Positions 52,253 through 63,405 are shown, counted from the first letter of the stretch. The stretch is DNA of 64,000 nt from Ceratopteris richardii (GCA_020310875.1 CM035438.1:97444432-97508431); one strand, 5' to 3'. A program made the numbers and translations. The notes: generated by a model not told the origin, from the sequence alone.

Positions 52253-53692
52253 CTATGAATTACTTCTCTTGATGAATAGAGAGGTGTCAGCCTTGCTCAT
52301 GACAAAACCTTGGTCTTGAAGGTATGTGGTCAACCTCTGATTCCATGCCCTAGGTGCCTGCTTCAATCCATAAAGAGCTTTACTCAACTTGCATAAATAT
52401 GTTACCTTGTTAGGATCCTCATAACCAGGAGGTTGTGACATGTATACCTCCTCTGAAATCCATCCATTCAAAAAAGCATTTTTTACATCTAGTTGATACA
52501 TGTTCCAATTCTTAGATGAAGCCACACTTACCATCACCCTGATGGTTGGAATCTTGGCTACAGGTGAGAATGTTTCTTCATAATCAATGCCTTGGGTTTG
52601 TGCAAAGCCCTTGGCCACCAATCTGGCCTTGTATCTGGTAATTGAGGCATCAAAATTTCTTTTGATTTTATAGATCCATCTAGATCCAATTACCTTCATG
52701 GACTCTTTCTTTGGTACTAGTTCCCATGTGTCACTTTCTTTGAGTGCTTCAATCTCCTCATCCATAGCTTCCTTCCATTCTGTCTTGGTCTTTGCTTCTT
52801 CATATGATCCTGGTTCTTCAATTGACAAGTCTTTGGCAAGAAAAATAGAATGTTTAGTAACAAGAGAGGTATCGTACCCATATCTGATAGGTTTTTTGCT
52901 CTCCCTTTTTGATCTTCTGATTGATTGATTTGAAGATTCAGGTATGTCCTCAAAATTCTTCATCTTGAGTTTTTCTTTGGACTTCCAAGCCTTGAATTCT
53001 TCAAGATTGATAATGTCTTCATCATCTGAAGTGGTGTCTTCATTCTGAGTAGGTTCCTTCTTAGTAAGACTTGGAAACGCCTCCTCCAAGTCATAGGGTA
53101 GTTTAAACTTCCTGCATTCATTCTCATACCAAGAATCATTTTCATCAAAGACAACATCTCTACTAACCATGAATCCCTTATTTGAAGGGTTGTAAAACAT
53201 GTACCCTTTCTGATTTAGATCATATCCAATAAAGATACACTTCTCAGCCTTAGGGTCTAGCTTACCTCTTATCTGAGAAGGAATGTGTACATATGCTACA
53301 CATCCAAATATCCTGCAATGATCAAGTGAATGTCTCTTCCCATGCCATGCTTCATAAGGGGTCATCCCATCAAGGGACTTAGATGGTAACCTGTTTATGA
53401 GGTAAGTGGCAGTAGATACACTCTCTGCCCATAGGTACTTAGGTAATTTCTTTTCATTTAACATTGACCTAGCTGTTTCAAGAATCAACCTATTTCTTCT
53501 CTCAGCTACCCCATTCTGTTCAGGAGTATACCTTGTGGTGATTTCTCTCTTGATTCCTCTGTCCTGCAAGAATGCTTCAAACTCATTTGAGAAGTACTCA
53601 CCTCCTCCATCTGACCTTAGCCTCTTTAGGTTTCTTCCTGTCTTATTCTCAACAAGTGCAAGATAATTTTTTAAAACATTTGGACACTTCAT
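52253..53692 (-). pseudogene. pol: Copia-A1 integrase C-terminal half and reverse transcriptase N-terminus
   Basis: 479 open codons. Integrase [13 protein letters not shown] and NGVAERRNR keep the second D and the catalytic E. They are followed by [36 protein letters not shown] and the acidic linker ([10 protein letters not shown]). RT starts with [90 protein letters not shown] and [12 protein letters not shown]. It ends at TAG 52253-52255, a GAG position in Copia-B. A frameshift near 53665 separates it from the first part of the integrase. Confidence 0.88.
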
Positions 53693-54447
53693 CTGTGTGC
53701 TTCATAAAGTACAATACAGTCCACCTGCTATAATCATCAATAAAAGATACATAGTACCTTGATCCTGAGATTGAGGGGTCTTTGCTTGGTCCCCATACAT
53801 CTGTATGGACAAGTTCTAGGTAGTCCTCATGCATGTAGCCTTTCCTTGAGAAGGGTAACTTATGAGACTTCCCAAACTGACAAGCATCACATTTATATAT
53901 CATGTGTTGTTTGGAAACATTAGGTATTCCAATTACACATTGATCCCTGCATATTTGTTTCAACGTTCTTTCTCCTACATGCCCTAATCTTTTATGCCAA
54001 ATCTCAAGCTCTAAAAGTGTTTGATCTTTATAACTGCAGAGTGCAATATTCTTTGTATCTTCTAGCTCAAAAGTAAAAAGTCTACCTATCTTTTCTCCTT
54101 TAGCAATTCTCTTGAACCCATGCTTGGGATCCTCCACAAATGCTCCAAATTGGTTGAATCTAACCTGCAAACCTTTTTCCACAATCTGTCCAACACTCAT
54201 CAAGTTCTTTGTAATGGTTGGTACATATAGTACCCTACTCAACAAGTTTTGATTCCCATCACGTCTTAACATTTCCAAATTTAACTACTGAGTGCTTGGT
54301 GTCATCACATGTTTGTACTTGATGCTTGCCTTTTGGTTCTTCAAGGTCAGAGAGTAGAGCTACATTGCCAGCCACATGATTTGAGCAACCTGAGTCAATG
54401 TAGAAGAGATGGTCATCATTTGTACATGGTTTTGAAGTCATGTTCAT
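53649..54447 (-). pseudogene. pol: Copia-A1 protease, pre-integrase and integrase N-terminal half
   Basis: Protease LFYIDSGCSNHVAGN (DSG near 54400), a frameshift near 54262 (GNVKT / DGNQN), then VLYVPTITKNLMSVGQIVEKGL. Zinc region IWHKRLGHVGERTLKQ...CDACQFGKSH, integrase start VHTDVWGPSKDPSISGSRYYVSFIDDYSRWT. It ends in a second frameshift near 53665. Confidence 0.86.
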
Positions 54448-55507
54448 AATCAGAAGAGAATCATCTTGCTCTTCTGTATAGTTGTAATCCTTTCTGGATT
54501 TGAATCCTCCTTGGTAGTTGCCATTGTAGTTGTTGTTGTATCCTTGATGATGGTTGAATCTACCTCTTGATTGTGAGTATCCACCTCTTTGATATCCTCT
54601 TCCTCTCTAATTTTTGTAGTTCCTGAAACACTCATCTGTAGTATGATTTGATAAACCACAAGTGTTGCATGGTGAGGAGTTATAGGATCTCCCCCTACCT
54701 TGCTTACCTCCTCTGCCCCTTCCTCCTGATGATCTACCTCTCCGTGCATAGTTGGCTTGGGAGGTAGTGCCTTCATCCTCTCCTTTCTTGTTCTTGCCTT
54801 TAACTTTAGACTTACTTTTATCAATGTATAGGGCAGAAGAGCTATTACCTTTGGATGAGTCTCCATTCTTGTTGAGATTGGCAGAAGAGCTATTACCTTT
54901 GGATGAGTCTCCATTCATGAGTGAACAATTGCCCCATGAGAGTGGTAAGATCTGGAATTTGCATGTCCATGTATATGTCCATGGCACTGGTGGAACTTTC
55001 CCATTTGTTATCAGCTTTAATCCCATTGATCACTTGCCTTACTATCTACTCTTCTTCAATCTCTTCTCCTATGCTTGCTAACTAATCTACTACATCTTTA
55101 ACCTTAGTCACATACTTCTAAATAGCCTGCTTAGGTTGCTTCCTTAGTGTAGTGAATTCAATCCACAATTGGTTTTTTATGGCCCTTGTGTTGGAAGAGA
55201 AATAGGATGACAAGGTTTCCCAAGTCTCTTGGGATGTTTTACAATTTCTAATATGTGGCAAAAGAAAATCAGAAATGGAATTGAGTAAGTAAGACCTTGC
55301 TAATGCATCCTTGGCACACCATGTGTTGAGCTTTTCATGTTCTTCCTTTGTTGCTAGTCCTCTGGTTTTGAATGAGGGCAATTCCTCATCTTCTGAGATG
55401 TATCCATAAAGACTCCTTCCTTGTAAGTATGTGTTCATCCTTAGAGACCATGCTTGATAGTTGTTCCTGTCCAATTTATCAATAAATGTAGGAAAACTAT
55501 CTCCCGT
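54448..55507 (-). pseudogene. gag: Copia-A1 Gag, multiply broken
   Basis: The expected start codon is ACG (55507-55505, K-T-G-D-S-F-P), so the ATG is lost. Then FIDKLDRNNYQAWSLRMNTYLQ, LLPHIRNCKTSQETWE. TAG codons lie at 55120-55118 and two more near 55080 and 55050 at Q positions. After a frame change near 54920 it reads SSSALYIDKSKSK, an R/G stretch and knuckle CNTCGLSNHTTDEC (about 54680-54640), with TAG at 54609-54607. A 48-bp tandem duplication (54843-54938) repeats NGDSSKGNSSSA. Confidence 0.83.
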
Positions 55508-55521
55508 TTTACCTTGACTTT

Positions 55522-55533
55522 GCTTTGATACCA
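55522..55533 (-). other. Primer binding site of Copia-A1, one mismatch
   Basis: Minus-strand TGGTATCAAAGC; the G-to-A change relative to TGGTATCAGAGC fits decay. Confidence 0.82.
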
Positions 55534-55534
55534 C

Positions 55535-56589
55535 TGCTGGGAAGATGGATGAATACTTCAGGAGGATGAGTAGGTACTGCCAAATGCTGCTTTGTACCAG
55601 CCCCTTGATGCTTCAGATTTGATAAGTGGACCTTCTTAGATTCCCAATGACACCATAAAATGGCCTATGTACTTTGGAAATGATGTATGAAAAAGTTGAA
55701 TCAAAACAGACAACTTTTAACTTCAAGCCTTCAAGAAAACCTTCTATTTTTTAACATACACCTATTGTATCTTTTGCTCAGTATGACCACCACAGTAGGA
55801 ATTGGAAAAATTCCTTTTAGGGGTATCTAATTAGCTTAGCAAGCCAACTATTACAAGTGAAATCACTAAAAAATATTAACTATGCTCAGAGAAATTAATT
55901 TAGCAAGTAAACCTTTACCCCCGATATTTTAGGACTATTGCAGACTTCGACGAGTGATCACCTCGATGGACTTTTCTCTGACATGGCTAAATAGAAATCC
56001 TTCACATTTTGATAGCACGTAGATAACGTTGAGCGGGTTCCAACAACCTATAGATCTTTGAATTTGGTGAAGAAGTGAGTGAGATATGATCTCCACAAGT
56101 TGACGTACTTTCAAGTACTATGACAGTGAACTCAGAAATGAACAATGTAGATATATGTATTAATGAACAATGTTGTACAATGCCATAGGCATGAAGATCA
56201 TTGCCTAATGGTATAGAAGGGTGTGGGCTAGAGCGTAGGCCTCACACACACTCAGAAATGAACATGAGGAGCTTGGAAAGTGACTTTTTTCACCGCAACT
56301 TTTTGAGTTGATCTTTTATAGAGGTTGAGTCCAAAGTTTGAATTTGAATTCAAACTTTGGCTCTCTATAATCATGCTCCCACATCCTAGGAGATATTCTC
56401 TCTAATTGATTGATGATTTACAACTAATAAAGTCCATGACTCACTTGGGTAGGTGATTACAAAGATTCCAAGTCAAATATGACTTTTACAAAGATAAAAT
56501 GGTAATTAACCATTAGCATTGATTCTTATGCATCTTCATATGTATATGAACTACAAGCCAAATGTGTAGGCTTGTGAATTGCACCAATA
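55535..56589 (-). repeat. LTR shared by Copia-A1 (as 5' LTR) and Copia-A2 (as 3' LTR), 1055 bp
   Basis: Primer site on its left (55522-55533) and polypurine tract on its right (56590-56604), so it is the 5' LTR of one internal region and the 3' LTR of another. Minus-strand TATAAAAG at 56320-56313. Confidence 0.9.
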
Positions 56590-56604
56590 GCTCCCCCTCA
56601 AGCC
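56590..56604 (-). other. Polypurine tract of Copia-A2
   Basis: Minus-strand GGCTTGAGGGGGAGC against the shared LTR. Confidence 0.83.
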
Positions 56605-56629
56605 AAACATTTTGTCTTGGTCTTTATCT

Positions 56630-57117
56630 TCAGTCTTCATGTATATCCAACAATCCAATCATTGATTTGAACCTACAAAGTTTGGTTCCATCCAAAGCTT
56701 TAGCTAACAAATCTGCACACTGCATGTTCGTTGAAACATATGTTAGTTGAATGTCCTTGCTTAATAGCTTCTCTCTCACATAATGGTAATGGACCTCTAT
56801 ATCCTTGGTCGTGGCATGATAAATAGGATTAGCTACAAGGTGAAGTGAGCTTGTATTATCTCCCAAGATCAATGGTGAGCTAGTATACAAACCCAATTCT
56901 CTATACAATAACTTGATCCATATGGCTTCTTGAGAGGCATTTGCCAATCCTCTATACTCTGCCTCTATAGAAGATAAAGCAACAGTAGGTTGCTTCTTTG
57001 AAGATCATGATATTGGTTTATCACTTGCAAATAAAATGTATTTTGAAGTGCTCCTCCTATCATCCTTGCATCCTGCCCAATCTACATCTGAATAAATCTT
57101 GATATCCAAGTCTGAAG
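56630..57117 (-). pseudogene. pol: Copia-A2 RNase H, cut by Copia-E
   Basis: Minus-strand frame with WSSKKQPTVALSS near 57000, then NASQEAIWIKLLYRELGLYTSSPLI, DNTSSLHLVANPIYHATTKDIEVHYHYVREKLLSKDIQLTY, QCADLLAKALDGTKLCRF, ending at TGA 56630-56632. A TGA near 57008 breaks the upstream part. It is better preserved than the A1 counterpart: the R and Q codons that are stops in A1 are intact here. Confidence 0.83.
57113..57117. repeat. Target-site duplication of Copia-E, left copy
   Basis: TGAAG; repeated at 62618-62622. The A1 copy at about 51764 has the uninterrupted site (tctgaagtgtaaggg). Confidence 0.9.
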
Positions 57118-57495
57118 TATCACGAGGAAGGAGATAAGGGAGAGAGCTCACACACACTCTCACTCTCAAGGAGAAGCACACACACAGATTGAGGCAAGGA
57201 AGAATGATCTTCTTCTTCTTCTTCTATTACATAAAAGGAATGTACAAGAATGACCTAAAAAACAAGAATACAACAAGTGCAATATATAAAGACCAGTACA
57301 TAAGGAAAAACCTAATGTCTGCGAATGAGTGAGCTGGCAAGAGACAAATGTGCCATCACTCTCGGTAGATAAATCCAATAAAGCTCAATGAAGTATCCCT
57401 GACATATACCGGCGTGACCACTGTACATGTCAGAGAAACGAAAAACTGGTAGGTGTCATCCTGGATTATCACATGTTGAGCTTGATATCTCAACA
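57118..57495 (-). repeat. 3' LTR of Copia-E (378 bp)
   Basis: tatcacgagg ... gatatctcaaca on the plus strand, so the minus-strand tips are TG...TA rather than TG...CA. Contains a (TTC)n tract at 57209-57226. Confidence 0.9.
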
Positions 57496-57952
57496 CTCCC
57501 CCTCAAGCTCAACGCCATATCTTGTAATCCAAGCATCTTCCGAAACTTCTTCAACTTCTCCGCTCCAAGTGCTTTGGTGAAAATATCAGCAACCTGCTCA
57601 TCTGTTCTCACATAAATAAGATCAATATCACCTGCTAATACCTTCTCTCTGATGAAGTGATAATGTACCTCGATATGCTTTGTTCTAGCATGGAAAACAG
57701 GGTTCTGTGCTAACTGTATGCTGCTAAGATTATCACAATAGATAGTGATAGGCTTTTGCACTTCCACACCTAAATCTGCAAGTAACATCTGCAGCGATGA
57801 TGCCTCACATGCTGCCATTGCAGCACCTCTATACTCAGCCTTTGTACTCGACAAAGCAACAGTGGGTTGCTTCTTGCTGCTCCATGTAATAGTTGCACCT
57901 CCAAGTGAGAAAAGAAAGCCACTAGTAGATCTTCCATCTGGAGTACTACCAG
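57456..57952 (-). pseudogene. pol: Copia-E RNase H
   Basis: Begins after the TGA that replaces W in DADWAG (57952 region). WSSKKQPTVALSSTKAEYRGAAMAACEA carries E-to-K at STEAEYRG. Then IYCDNLSSIQLAQNPVFHARTKHIEVHYHFIREKV and EQVADIFTKALGAEKLKKFRKMLGL. The frame runs about 40 bp into the LTR before stopping at 57456. Confidence 0.86.
57496..57512 (-). other. Polypurine tract of Copia-E
   Basis: Minus-strand TTGAGCTTGAGGGGGAG directly before the LTR. Confidence 0.82.
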
Positions 57953-59528
57953 CTCAATCTGCATCGGTGTATCCATGAACCTGCAACTCCACACCAGCTT
58001 CATAAAACAATGCATAATCCAAAGTAGCACTCACATAATGTAGAGTGCACCTCAGAGCATCCAAATGTGGCTTCCTGGGAACCTGCATAAACTGACCTTC
58101 AAGTCCAACAGTATAACTTAGATCAGGCCTTGTAATTGTGAGATATATAAGACTTCCCATAATTTTCATGTACATAGTAGCATTTTCCAATGCTTCATCT
58201 GATGTAGTATCCAATTTCAAATTATGATATAATGGCATAGAAACTGGCTTACAATCAACCATACCATACTTTTGCAACATATTCAAGGCATATTGCCTTT
58301 GCGACATCCATATACCTGTTTCTGTATGTATAAACTCAATGCCCAAGAAATAGCGCAGCACACCAAGATCTTTCATGTCGAATTCTTGCATAAGAAGTTT
58401 CTTTACCTCTTTGATGCTTTCTTCATTATCACCACCTACAATCAGGTCATCAACATAAATAGCCACAATAGTGATGCCATCATCAGCCTTCCTTGCATAT
58501 AGTGAGTGATCTGGATCACACATAGAGAACCCAATGCTGGTTAAGTAATCAGCAATCCTTGCATGCCATGCACGAGGGGCTTGCTTCAGCCCATACAAAG
58601 CCTTTTGCAACCTGCAAACATATTTTGGATGCTTTGAATCTTCATATCCTTGTGGCTGGTCCATATATACTTCTTCCTGTAACTCACCATGTAGGAAAGC
58701 ATTCTTCACATCCATCTGATGCAAAGTCCATCCTTTTGTTGTAGCTAATGCAACAAGTGTTCTGACAATATAAATTTTAGCTACAGGGCTGAGTGTTTCC
58801 TCATAATCAATGCCATATGTCTGTGCATAACCTTTAGCTACCAATCGTGCTTTATACATGCTTATGCTACCATCAGCATTATGCTTTACCTTGTAAACCC
58901 ATTTGTAGCCTATGGATTTCTTTCCTTGTGGCAATGGAACCAGCTTCCATGTATTATTTCCATAAAGTGCAGCCATCTCCTCATCCATAGCTTTTTCCCA
59001 ATCTGCATTACCAATTGTATCTTCAAAACAAGAAGGTTCAGCATCTTGTATTACCTTTGTCATGTAGGCACAATGGCGAGCCATGTAACTATCATATGTC
59101 AATCGTTGCACTGAATTACGCATCCTCCCAGATCTTCTTGGTCCTGGGTCACTTCTTCTTGTATCATCTGCATGTGTCCTTCTTACTCCTGGAGTCTTCA
59201 CAGAGGGCAATCCAAGTTCCTCATCAATACTCTTTTCTGAACCACTTGAATCTCCATCAACATCTTCAAAACCTGCACCTGTTTTACTACCAGCAGAAAG
59301 CTTTTCTTTACCTTTCTTGGATGTATTTGATGAATTTGCTGGACTAAAATTTCCGCGCAATCTTCCACTCCATGGATTTGAGTTGGAACTATTGCTTGGT
59401 GATGCATCCGGTCCACTCAAAACTTGAGATTCTGCACTAGATTTTTCAGCATTTTCTCTGTCATTTGGTTCAAGATTCAGTCCTTTTGGCATTTGCATAA
59501 AAGCTTGACATTTCATCAAATACCACAT
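57953..59528 (-). pseudogene. pol: Copia-E reverse transcriptase with serine-rich linker
   Basis: 524 open codons. The first 120 are an S/N/G/D-rich linker (SNSSNSNPWSGRLRGNFSPAN) after the integrase. [104 protein letters not shown] (active site present), DLGVLRYFLGIEF, TITRPDLSYTVG. It ends at TGA (W in DADWAG). A frameshift near 59500 separates it from the integrase frame. Confidence 0.9.
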
Positions 59529-59884
59529 CTCTGCTCACCTTCACCTGTCGTGTGAGTGGGTTATAACATTTGTACCCCTTTTGCTCAAGGGAATATCCAA
59601 TAAAGACACATTTTTTTGCTTTCGGATCAAGCTTCGTCCTCAACTCATCTGGAACATGTACATATGCAATACAGCCAAAAACTTTCAGATGTGATAAGTT
59701 TGGCTTTTTACCTGTGAACTTCTCTTCAGGTGTAACTTGATGTACAGCAGCAGTCGGAGTTCTGTTCATGATGTATACAGCAGTATGCACAGCTTCTGCC
59801 CAATAACAATGAGGCATATTCTTCTCAGCCATCAAGGCTCTTGCTATTTCTGCAATATGTCTATTTTTGTGTTCAGCAACACCA
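59470..59884 (-). pseudogene. pol: Copia-E integrase C-terminal half
   Basis: Starts after a TAG at about 59887 that replaces Q in TPQQNGV. Carries NGVAEHKNR with the catalytic E, YIMNRTPTAAVHQVTPEEKFTGKKP, FGCIAYVHVPDELRTKLDPKAKKCVFIGYSLEQKGYKCYNP and VSRDVVFDE. It stops at 59470 by frameshift into the linker. Confidence 0.87.
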
Positions 59885-59886
59885 TT

Positions 59887-60849
59887 CTATTGTGGTGTGT
59901 ACCTACATGAAAACTGACGCCGAATTCCATGATTTTTTAGAAAACTGCTGAACTCATTTGACATGTATTCACCTCCTCCATCAGATCTTAATGTTTGAAT
60001 GTACTTCCTTGTCTGCTTTTCCACCATAGCTTTAAAATTCTGGAAGTGAGTGAACACCTCGCTCTTCTCTTTCATGAAATATACCCATACTTTGCGTGTA
60101 TGATCATCAATGAAAGTAACATAAAACCTGCAACCACCCATAGATGTGGTCTTTGCTGGACCCCAAACATCTGTATGTACTACTTCTAGTACATTCTCAC
60201 TAACATGCTTGTCATGTGGAAATGATGCTCTTGACTGTTTACCAAATTGACATGCTGCACATACCTTTTGCATTTCTGCAACTTTGAAATTTGGTAGTCC
60301 ATGGAAAATCTCCTTTGATTGCATCAGTTTCAGCCTTTGCAAGTTTGCATGTCCAATCCGTTTGTGCCATATCTCTATATCTGCAATAACTCTTGCACCT
60401 TTTGCAAACATGGCTGCATTCATTTCAAGAATCTTCACATTTAAGGTGAACATCCTACCCACTTTGTTTCCTTTGGCAACCAATTGTCCATCCTGCTTGT
60501 ACTCTTCTAGATATAATCCATCAGCATTGAACCTGACTTGTAATCCCTGGTCAACCATTTGTCCAATAGAAACCAGATTCTTTGTTATATTTGGAACATG
60601 TAACACATCAGCAAGATGTTTTACCTTCCCATCCTCCATAGACAATGCTATGTTTCCTGTATGCTCAATAGGATGTGATGTATCATCACTTGTTTCAACA
60701 TATCCAGGAACTGGCATTTTTTGCAAACTGCTAAACCATTCTGCATGACTGGTCATGTGATTTGAAGCACCTGAATCAACATACCAGACATTATCATTCA
60801 ATTTTGAAACGCCAGCAGACATCGTATTCATCATGTGATGTTGAACCAT
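59887..60849 (-). pseudogene. pol: Copia-E protease, pre-integrase and integrase N-terminal half
   Basis: 320 open codons. Protease VWYVDSGASNHMTSH (DSG near 60770), DVLHVPNITKNLVSIGQ. Pre-integrase IWHKRIGHANLQRLK and CAACQFGKQSR. Integrase VHTDVWGPAKTTSMGGCRFYVTFIDDHTRKVW and [13 protein letters not shown], with the first two catalytic D present. It ends at the TAG before NGVAE. Confidence 0.9.
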
Positions 60850-61172
60850 AAACAGCTTCTTAGAATCATCTGCACTTGTGGATGCATAGTTGTTTTGCTG
60901 CCTTCTGTTATTTTGATTCTTTAACCTGCAATCACGTTCAAAGCGTCCAAGTTTACCATAATTCCAGCATCCTTTACTATCATTACCTGAATCCTTTCTT
61001 TGGAAATTTCTGCGACCTCTTTGGCTCCCCCTGCCTCGAAACTGTCCTCTTCCTCCTGCATGATTCTGTTGTTGACCTTGGTCTTGGTTACTGTTTCCTC
61101 TTCCACTTCCAAAACCTCTAGCTCTGCCTCTTCCTCTGCGAGAGTAGAATACCTGCTCAGAATGGGCTTTCC
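60850..61172 (-). pseudogene. gag: Copia-E Gag C-terminus with degenerate zinc knuckle
   Basis: Read one frame away from the gag N-terminus: KAHSEQVFYSRRGRGRARGFGSGRG, a long R/G/Q-rich RNA-binding-type stretch, then CWNYGKLGRFERDC (about 60969-60928). In a C-x2-C-x4-H-x4-C knuckle the second Cys is Tyr and the His is Arg, so zinc binding is lost. It continues in frame into the protease. Confidence 0.8.
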
Positions 61173-61790
61173 TTAGGAGTTTGAGTCCTCACCAAGATTC
61201 TTTTCTTCAATAATCAGCATAGATACCAGATCAGCAAAAGTCGGAATATTTTCCCTGGTCTGTATGGAAGTTCTGAACTGCTTATATGCAGCTCCTAAAC
61301 CACGAAGGCACACTTCCACCTTATCATCATCATCTACATTCACGCCAATAGATGCAAGTGACTCACATATGCCTTTGATTTTAAGAGTGTAGTCACTTAC
61401 TGACATGCTCTTCTTTTCTAATGTATGCAGCTCGTTCTTGAGTTGCAATTTCCGTGCCTTTGTATTAGTCTCATACAAAGTGACCAAGCTATTCCAAGCC
61501 TCTTTTGGAGTCTTGGCATCCTGTATGTGTCCAATCATGCTATCATGTATGCTAACAAATAGCCAATACATTACCTTTCGTGCTCCTTGATTCCATTCCT
61601 CATATGCTCTTAACTGTTCTGCAGTCCGATTCCTTTCTGGTAACTGCGGAGCATTTTCATTCTCTCCTTCGATGTACTTCCAGTAGCCTTTTCCCATCAG
61701 GAAATTCGTCATACTGAATCTCCAAGCATGGAAGTTGTTCTTGTCCAGCTTATCGCTCATAAGCTGACTCATTCCATCTACGTTTGCCAT
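61173..61790 (-). pseudogene. gag: Copia-E Gag, N-terminal 205 codons
   Basis: The ATG at 61790-61788 opens MANVDGMSQLMSDKLDKNNF. UBN2-type Gag core: WRFSMTNFLMGKGYWKYIEGE, KVMYWLFVSIHDSMIGHIQDAKTPKEAWNSLVTLYETNTKARKLQL, SVSDYTLKIKGICESLASIG, VCLRGLGAAYKQF. It ends at TAA 61175-61173 through a one-base frameshift just upstream of the R/G region, so only a truncated Gag would be made. Confidence 0.88.
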
Positions 61791-62229
61791 TTCTGTAACA
61801 ATTCACAACACCGCAACACACTACAAGCAGCACTTCTGCTTGAACACTGTCGCACTATGACGTGACAGTTCGATCTCAGAAAAACACAGTTTTCGTGTAC
61901 CAACAGTACACGGAATCGCTTCAAATTCTGGATCTAGAATATATGAGTGTCGCCAAACACAACGCAAGTTACAGTTTCTGAAACTGACCTGGTTTTTCTG
62001 TGGGCCCCACCTTGCAGGCTCAAAATGGAGGTCGAGATGGCTCCGAAACTTCGATCTGACAAAAACAAGTGACCCTAAAAAGGGATAACTCCCGAAAATA
62101 TTTTGAGGTCTTCTACCTTCACGCCGGTTTTTGTAGCAAATGGAGGCCTTTGTGAAATTGTGTTTTCTCCATGCCTTGCCGTGTAGTCTTCACCGTCTCC
62201 TTCTCCACGAGCTCTCTACAGCCATGCTG
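61791..62229 (-). other. Copia-E leader between primer site and gag
   Basis: About 440 bp, no ORF of note on the element strand. Confidence 0.6.
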
Positions 62230-62241
62230 GCTCTGATACCA
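62230..62241 (-). other. Primer binding site of Copia-E (initiator tRNA-Met)
   Basis: Minus-strand TGGTATCAGAGC directly adjoins the LTR end. Confidence 0.9.
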
Positions 62242-62617
62242 TATCACGAGGAAGGAGATAAGGAAGAGAGCTCACACACACTCTCACTCTCAAGGAGACA
62301 AAACACACACAGATTGAGGCAAGGAAGAATGATCTTCTTCTTCTTCTATTACATAAAAGGAATGTACAAGAATGACCTAAAAAACAAGAATACAACAAGT
62401 GCAATATATAAAGACCAGTACATAAGGAAAAACCTAATGTCCGTGAATGAGTGAGCTGGCAAGAAACAAATGTGCCATCACTCTCGGTAGATAAATCTAA
62501 TAAAGCTCAATGAAGTATCCCTGACATATACCGGCGTGACCACTATACATGTCAGAGAAACGAAAAACTGGTACGTGTCATCCTGGATTATCACATGTTG
62601 AGCTTGATATCTCAACA
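62242..62617 (-). repeat. 5' LTR of Copia-E (376 bp)
   Basis: tatcacgagg ... gatatctcaaca, near-identical to 57118-57495. Confidence 0.92.
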
Positions 62618-62622
62618 TGAAG
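62618..62622. repeat. Target-site duplication of Copia-E, right copy
   Basis: TGAAG, matching 57113-57117. Confidence 0.9.
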
Positions 62623-63103
62623 TGTAAGGGAAATATAAACCATGATGTTGAGTACCCTTGAGGTATTTTAATATCCTTTCTGAAGCCTCCAAGTGTGGTG
62701 CCCTAGGCTTGTGCATAAACTGACTTAGCACACTAACTCCATAAGCAATATCTATCCTTGTCAAGGTAGCATAATTCAAGCTACCTACTATGCTTTGGTA
62801 ACCTGTAATATCATCAATTTCATCACCTTCATGGGCACTTAGTTTTAGATTTACCTCCATTGGAATACTTGCAACTTTGGCATCCTGCAAATGAAACTTC
62901 ATCAACATATCCTGTATGTAGTTTCTCTAAGTAATGTAGATTCCAGAGTTACTATAAACTAACTCAAGTCCAAGAAAGTACTTTAGTAGACCAAGATCAT
63001 TGATCTTGAACTCTTTCATCATCTGGTTCTTGATTTGTCTGATTCCATTGACATCATTACATGTAAGTATGATACCATCAACATATACACATAGGTATAT
63101 TAC
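62623..63103 (-). pseudogene. pol: Copia-A2 reverse transcriptase C-terminal part
   Basis: LQDAKVASIPMEVNLKLSAHEGDEIDDITGYQSIVGSLNYATLTRIDIAYGVSVLSQFMHKPRAPHLEASERILKYL and, nearer 63090, LCVYVDGIILT: the second catalytic Asp of YVDD is Gly (gataccatc on the plus strand, against gatatcatc in A1). A TAG near 62928 breaks the frame. It is cut at 62622 by Copia-E. Confidence 0.8.
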
Positions 63104-63405
63104 CTATGAATTACTTCTCTTGATGAATAGAGAGGTGTGAGCCTTGCTCATGACAAAACCTTGGTCTTGAGGGTATGTGGTCAACCTGTGATTCCATGCC
63201 CTAGGTGCCTCCTTCAATCCATAAAGAGCTTTATTCAACTTGCATACATATGTTACCTTGTTAGGATCCTCATAACCAGGTGGTTTGACATGTATACCTC
63301 CTCTGAAATTCATCCATTCAAAAAAGCATTTTTTACATCTAGCTTATACATGTTCTAATTCTTAGATGCAGCCACACTTACCGACACCCTGATGGTTGGC
63401 ATCTT
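63104..63405 (-). pseudogene. pol: Copia-A2 reverse transcriptase, middle part
   Basis: [57 protein letters not shown], then the TAG at 63104-63106, the same nonsense codon as A1 at 52253. A one-base deletion near 63292 and a stop near 63355 separate it from the N-terminus. Confidence 0.82.

Larger units (their letters stand above)
43384..56589 (-). mobile_element. Copia-A1, Ty1/copia element, with Copia-B nested in its 3' LTR
   Basis: Two 1055-bp LTRs (left one split by Copia-B) enclose an internal region at 51244-55534 read on the minus strand: primer site, gag, PR, IN, RT, RNase H, polypurine tract. The two LTRs differ by roughly 5 percent over the first 270 bp by eye. The right LTR also serves as the 3' LTR of Copia-A2, so A1 and A2 form a tandem. 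Confidence 0.88.
57118..62617 (-). mobile_element. Copia-E, complete 5.5-kb Ty1/copia element nested in Copia-A2
   Basis: LTRs 57118-57495 and 62242-62617, TSD TGAAG, primer site, gag, PR, IN, RT, RNase H and polypurine tract, all on the minus strand. The LTRs differ at under ten positions plus two small indels, so it is one of the younger insertions. Its proteins are clearly different from family A/B/D. Confidence 0.93.

Noticed and set aside
57166-57378. Short ORF ending in many arginines and serines
   Set aside because: Encoded by the Copia-E LTR and its TTC repeat; present in both LTRs.
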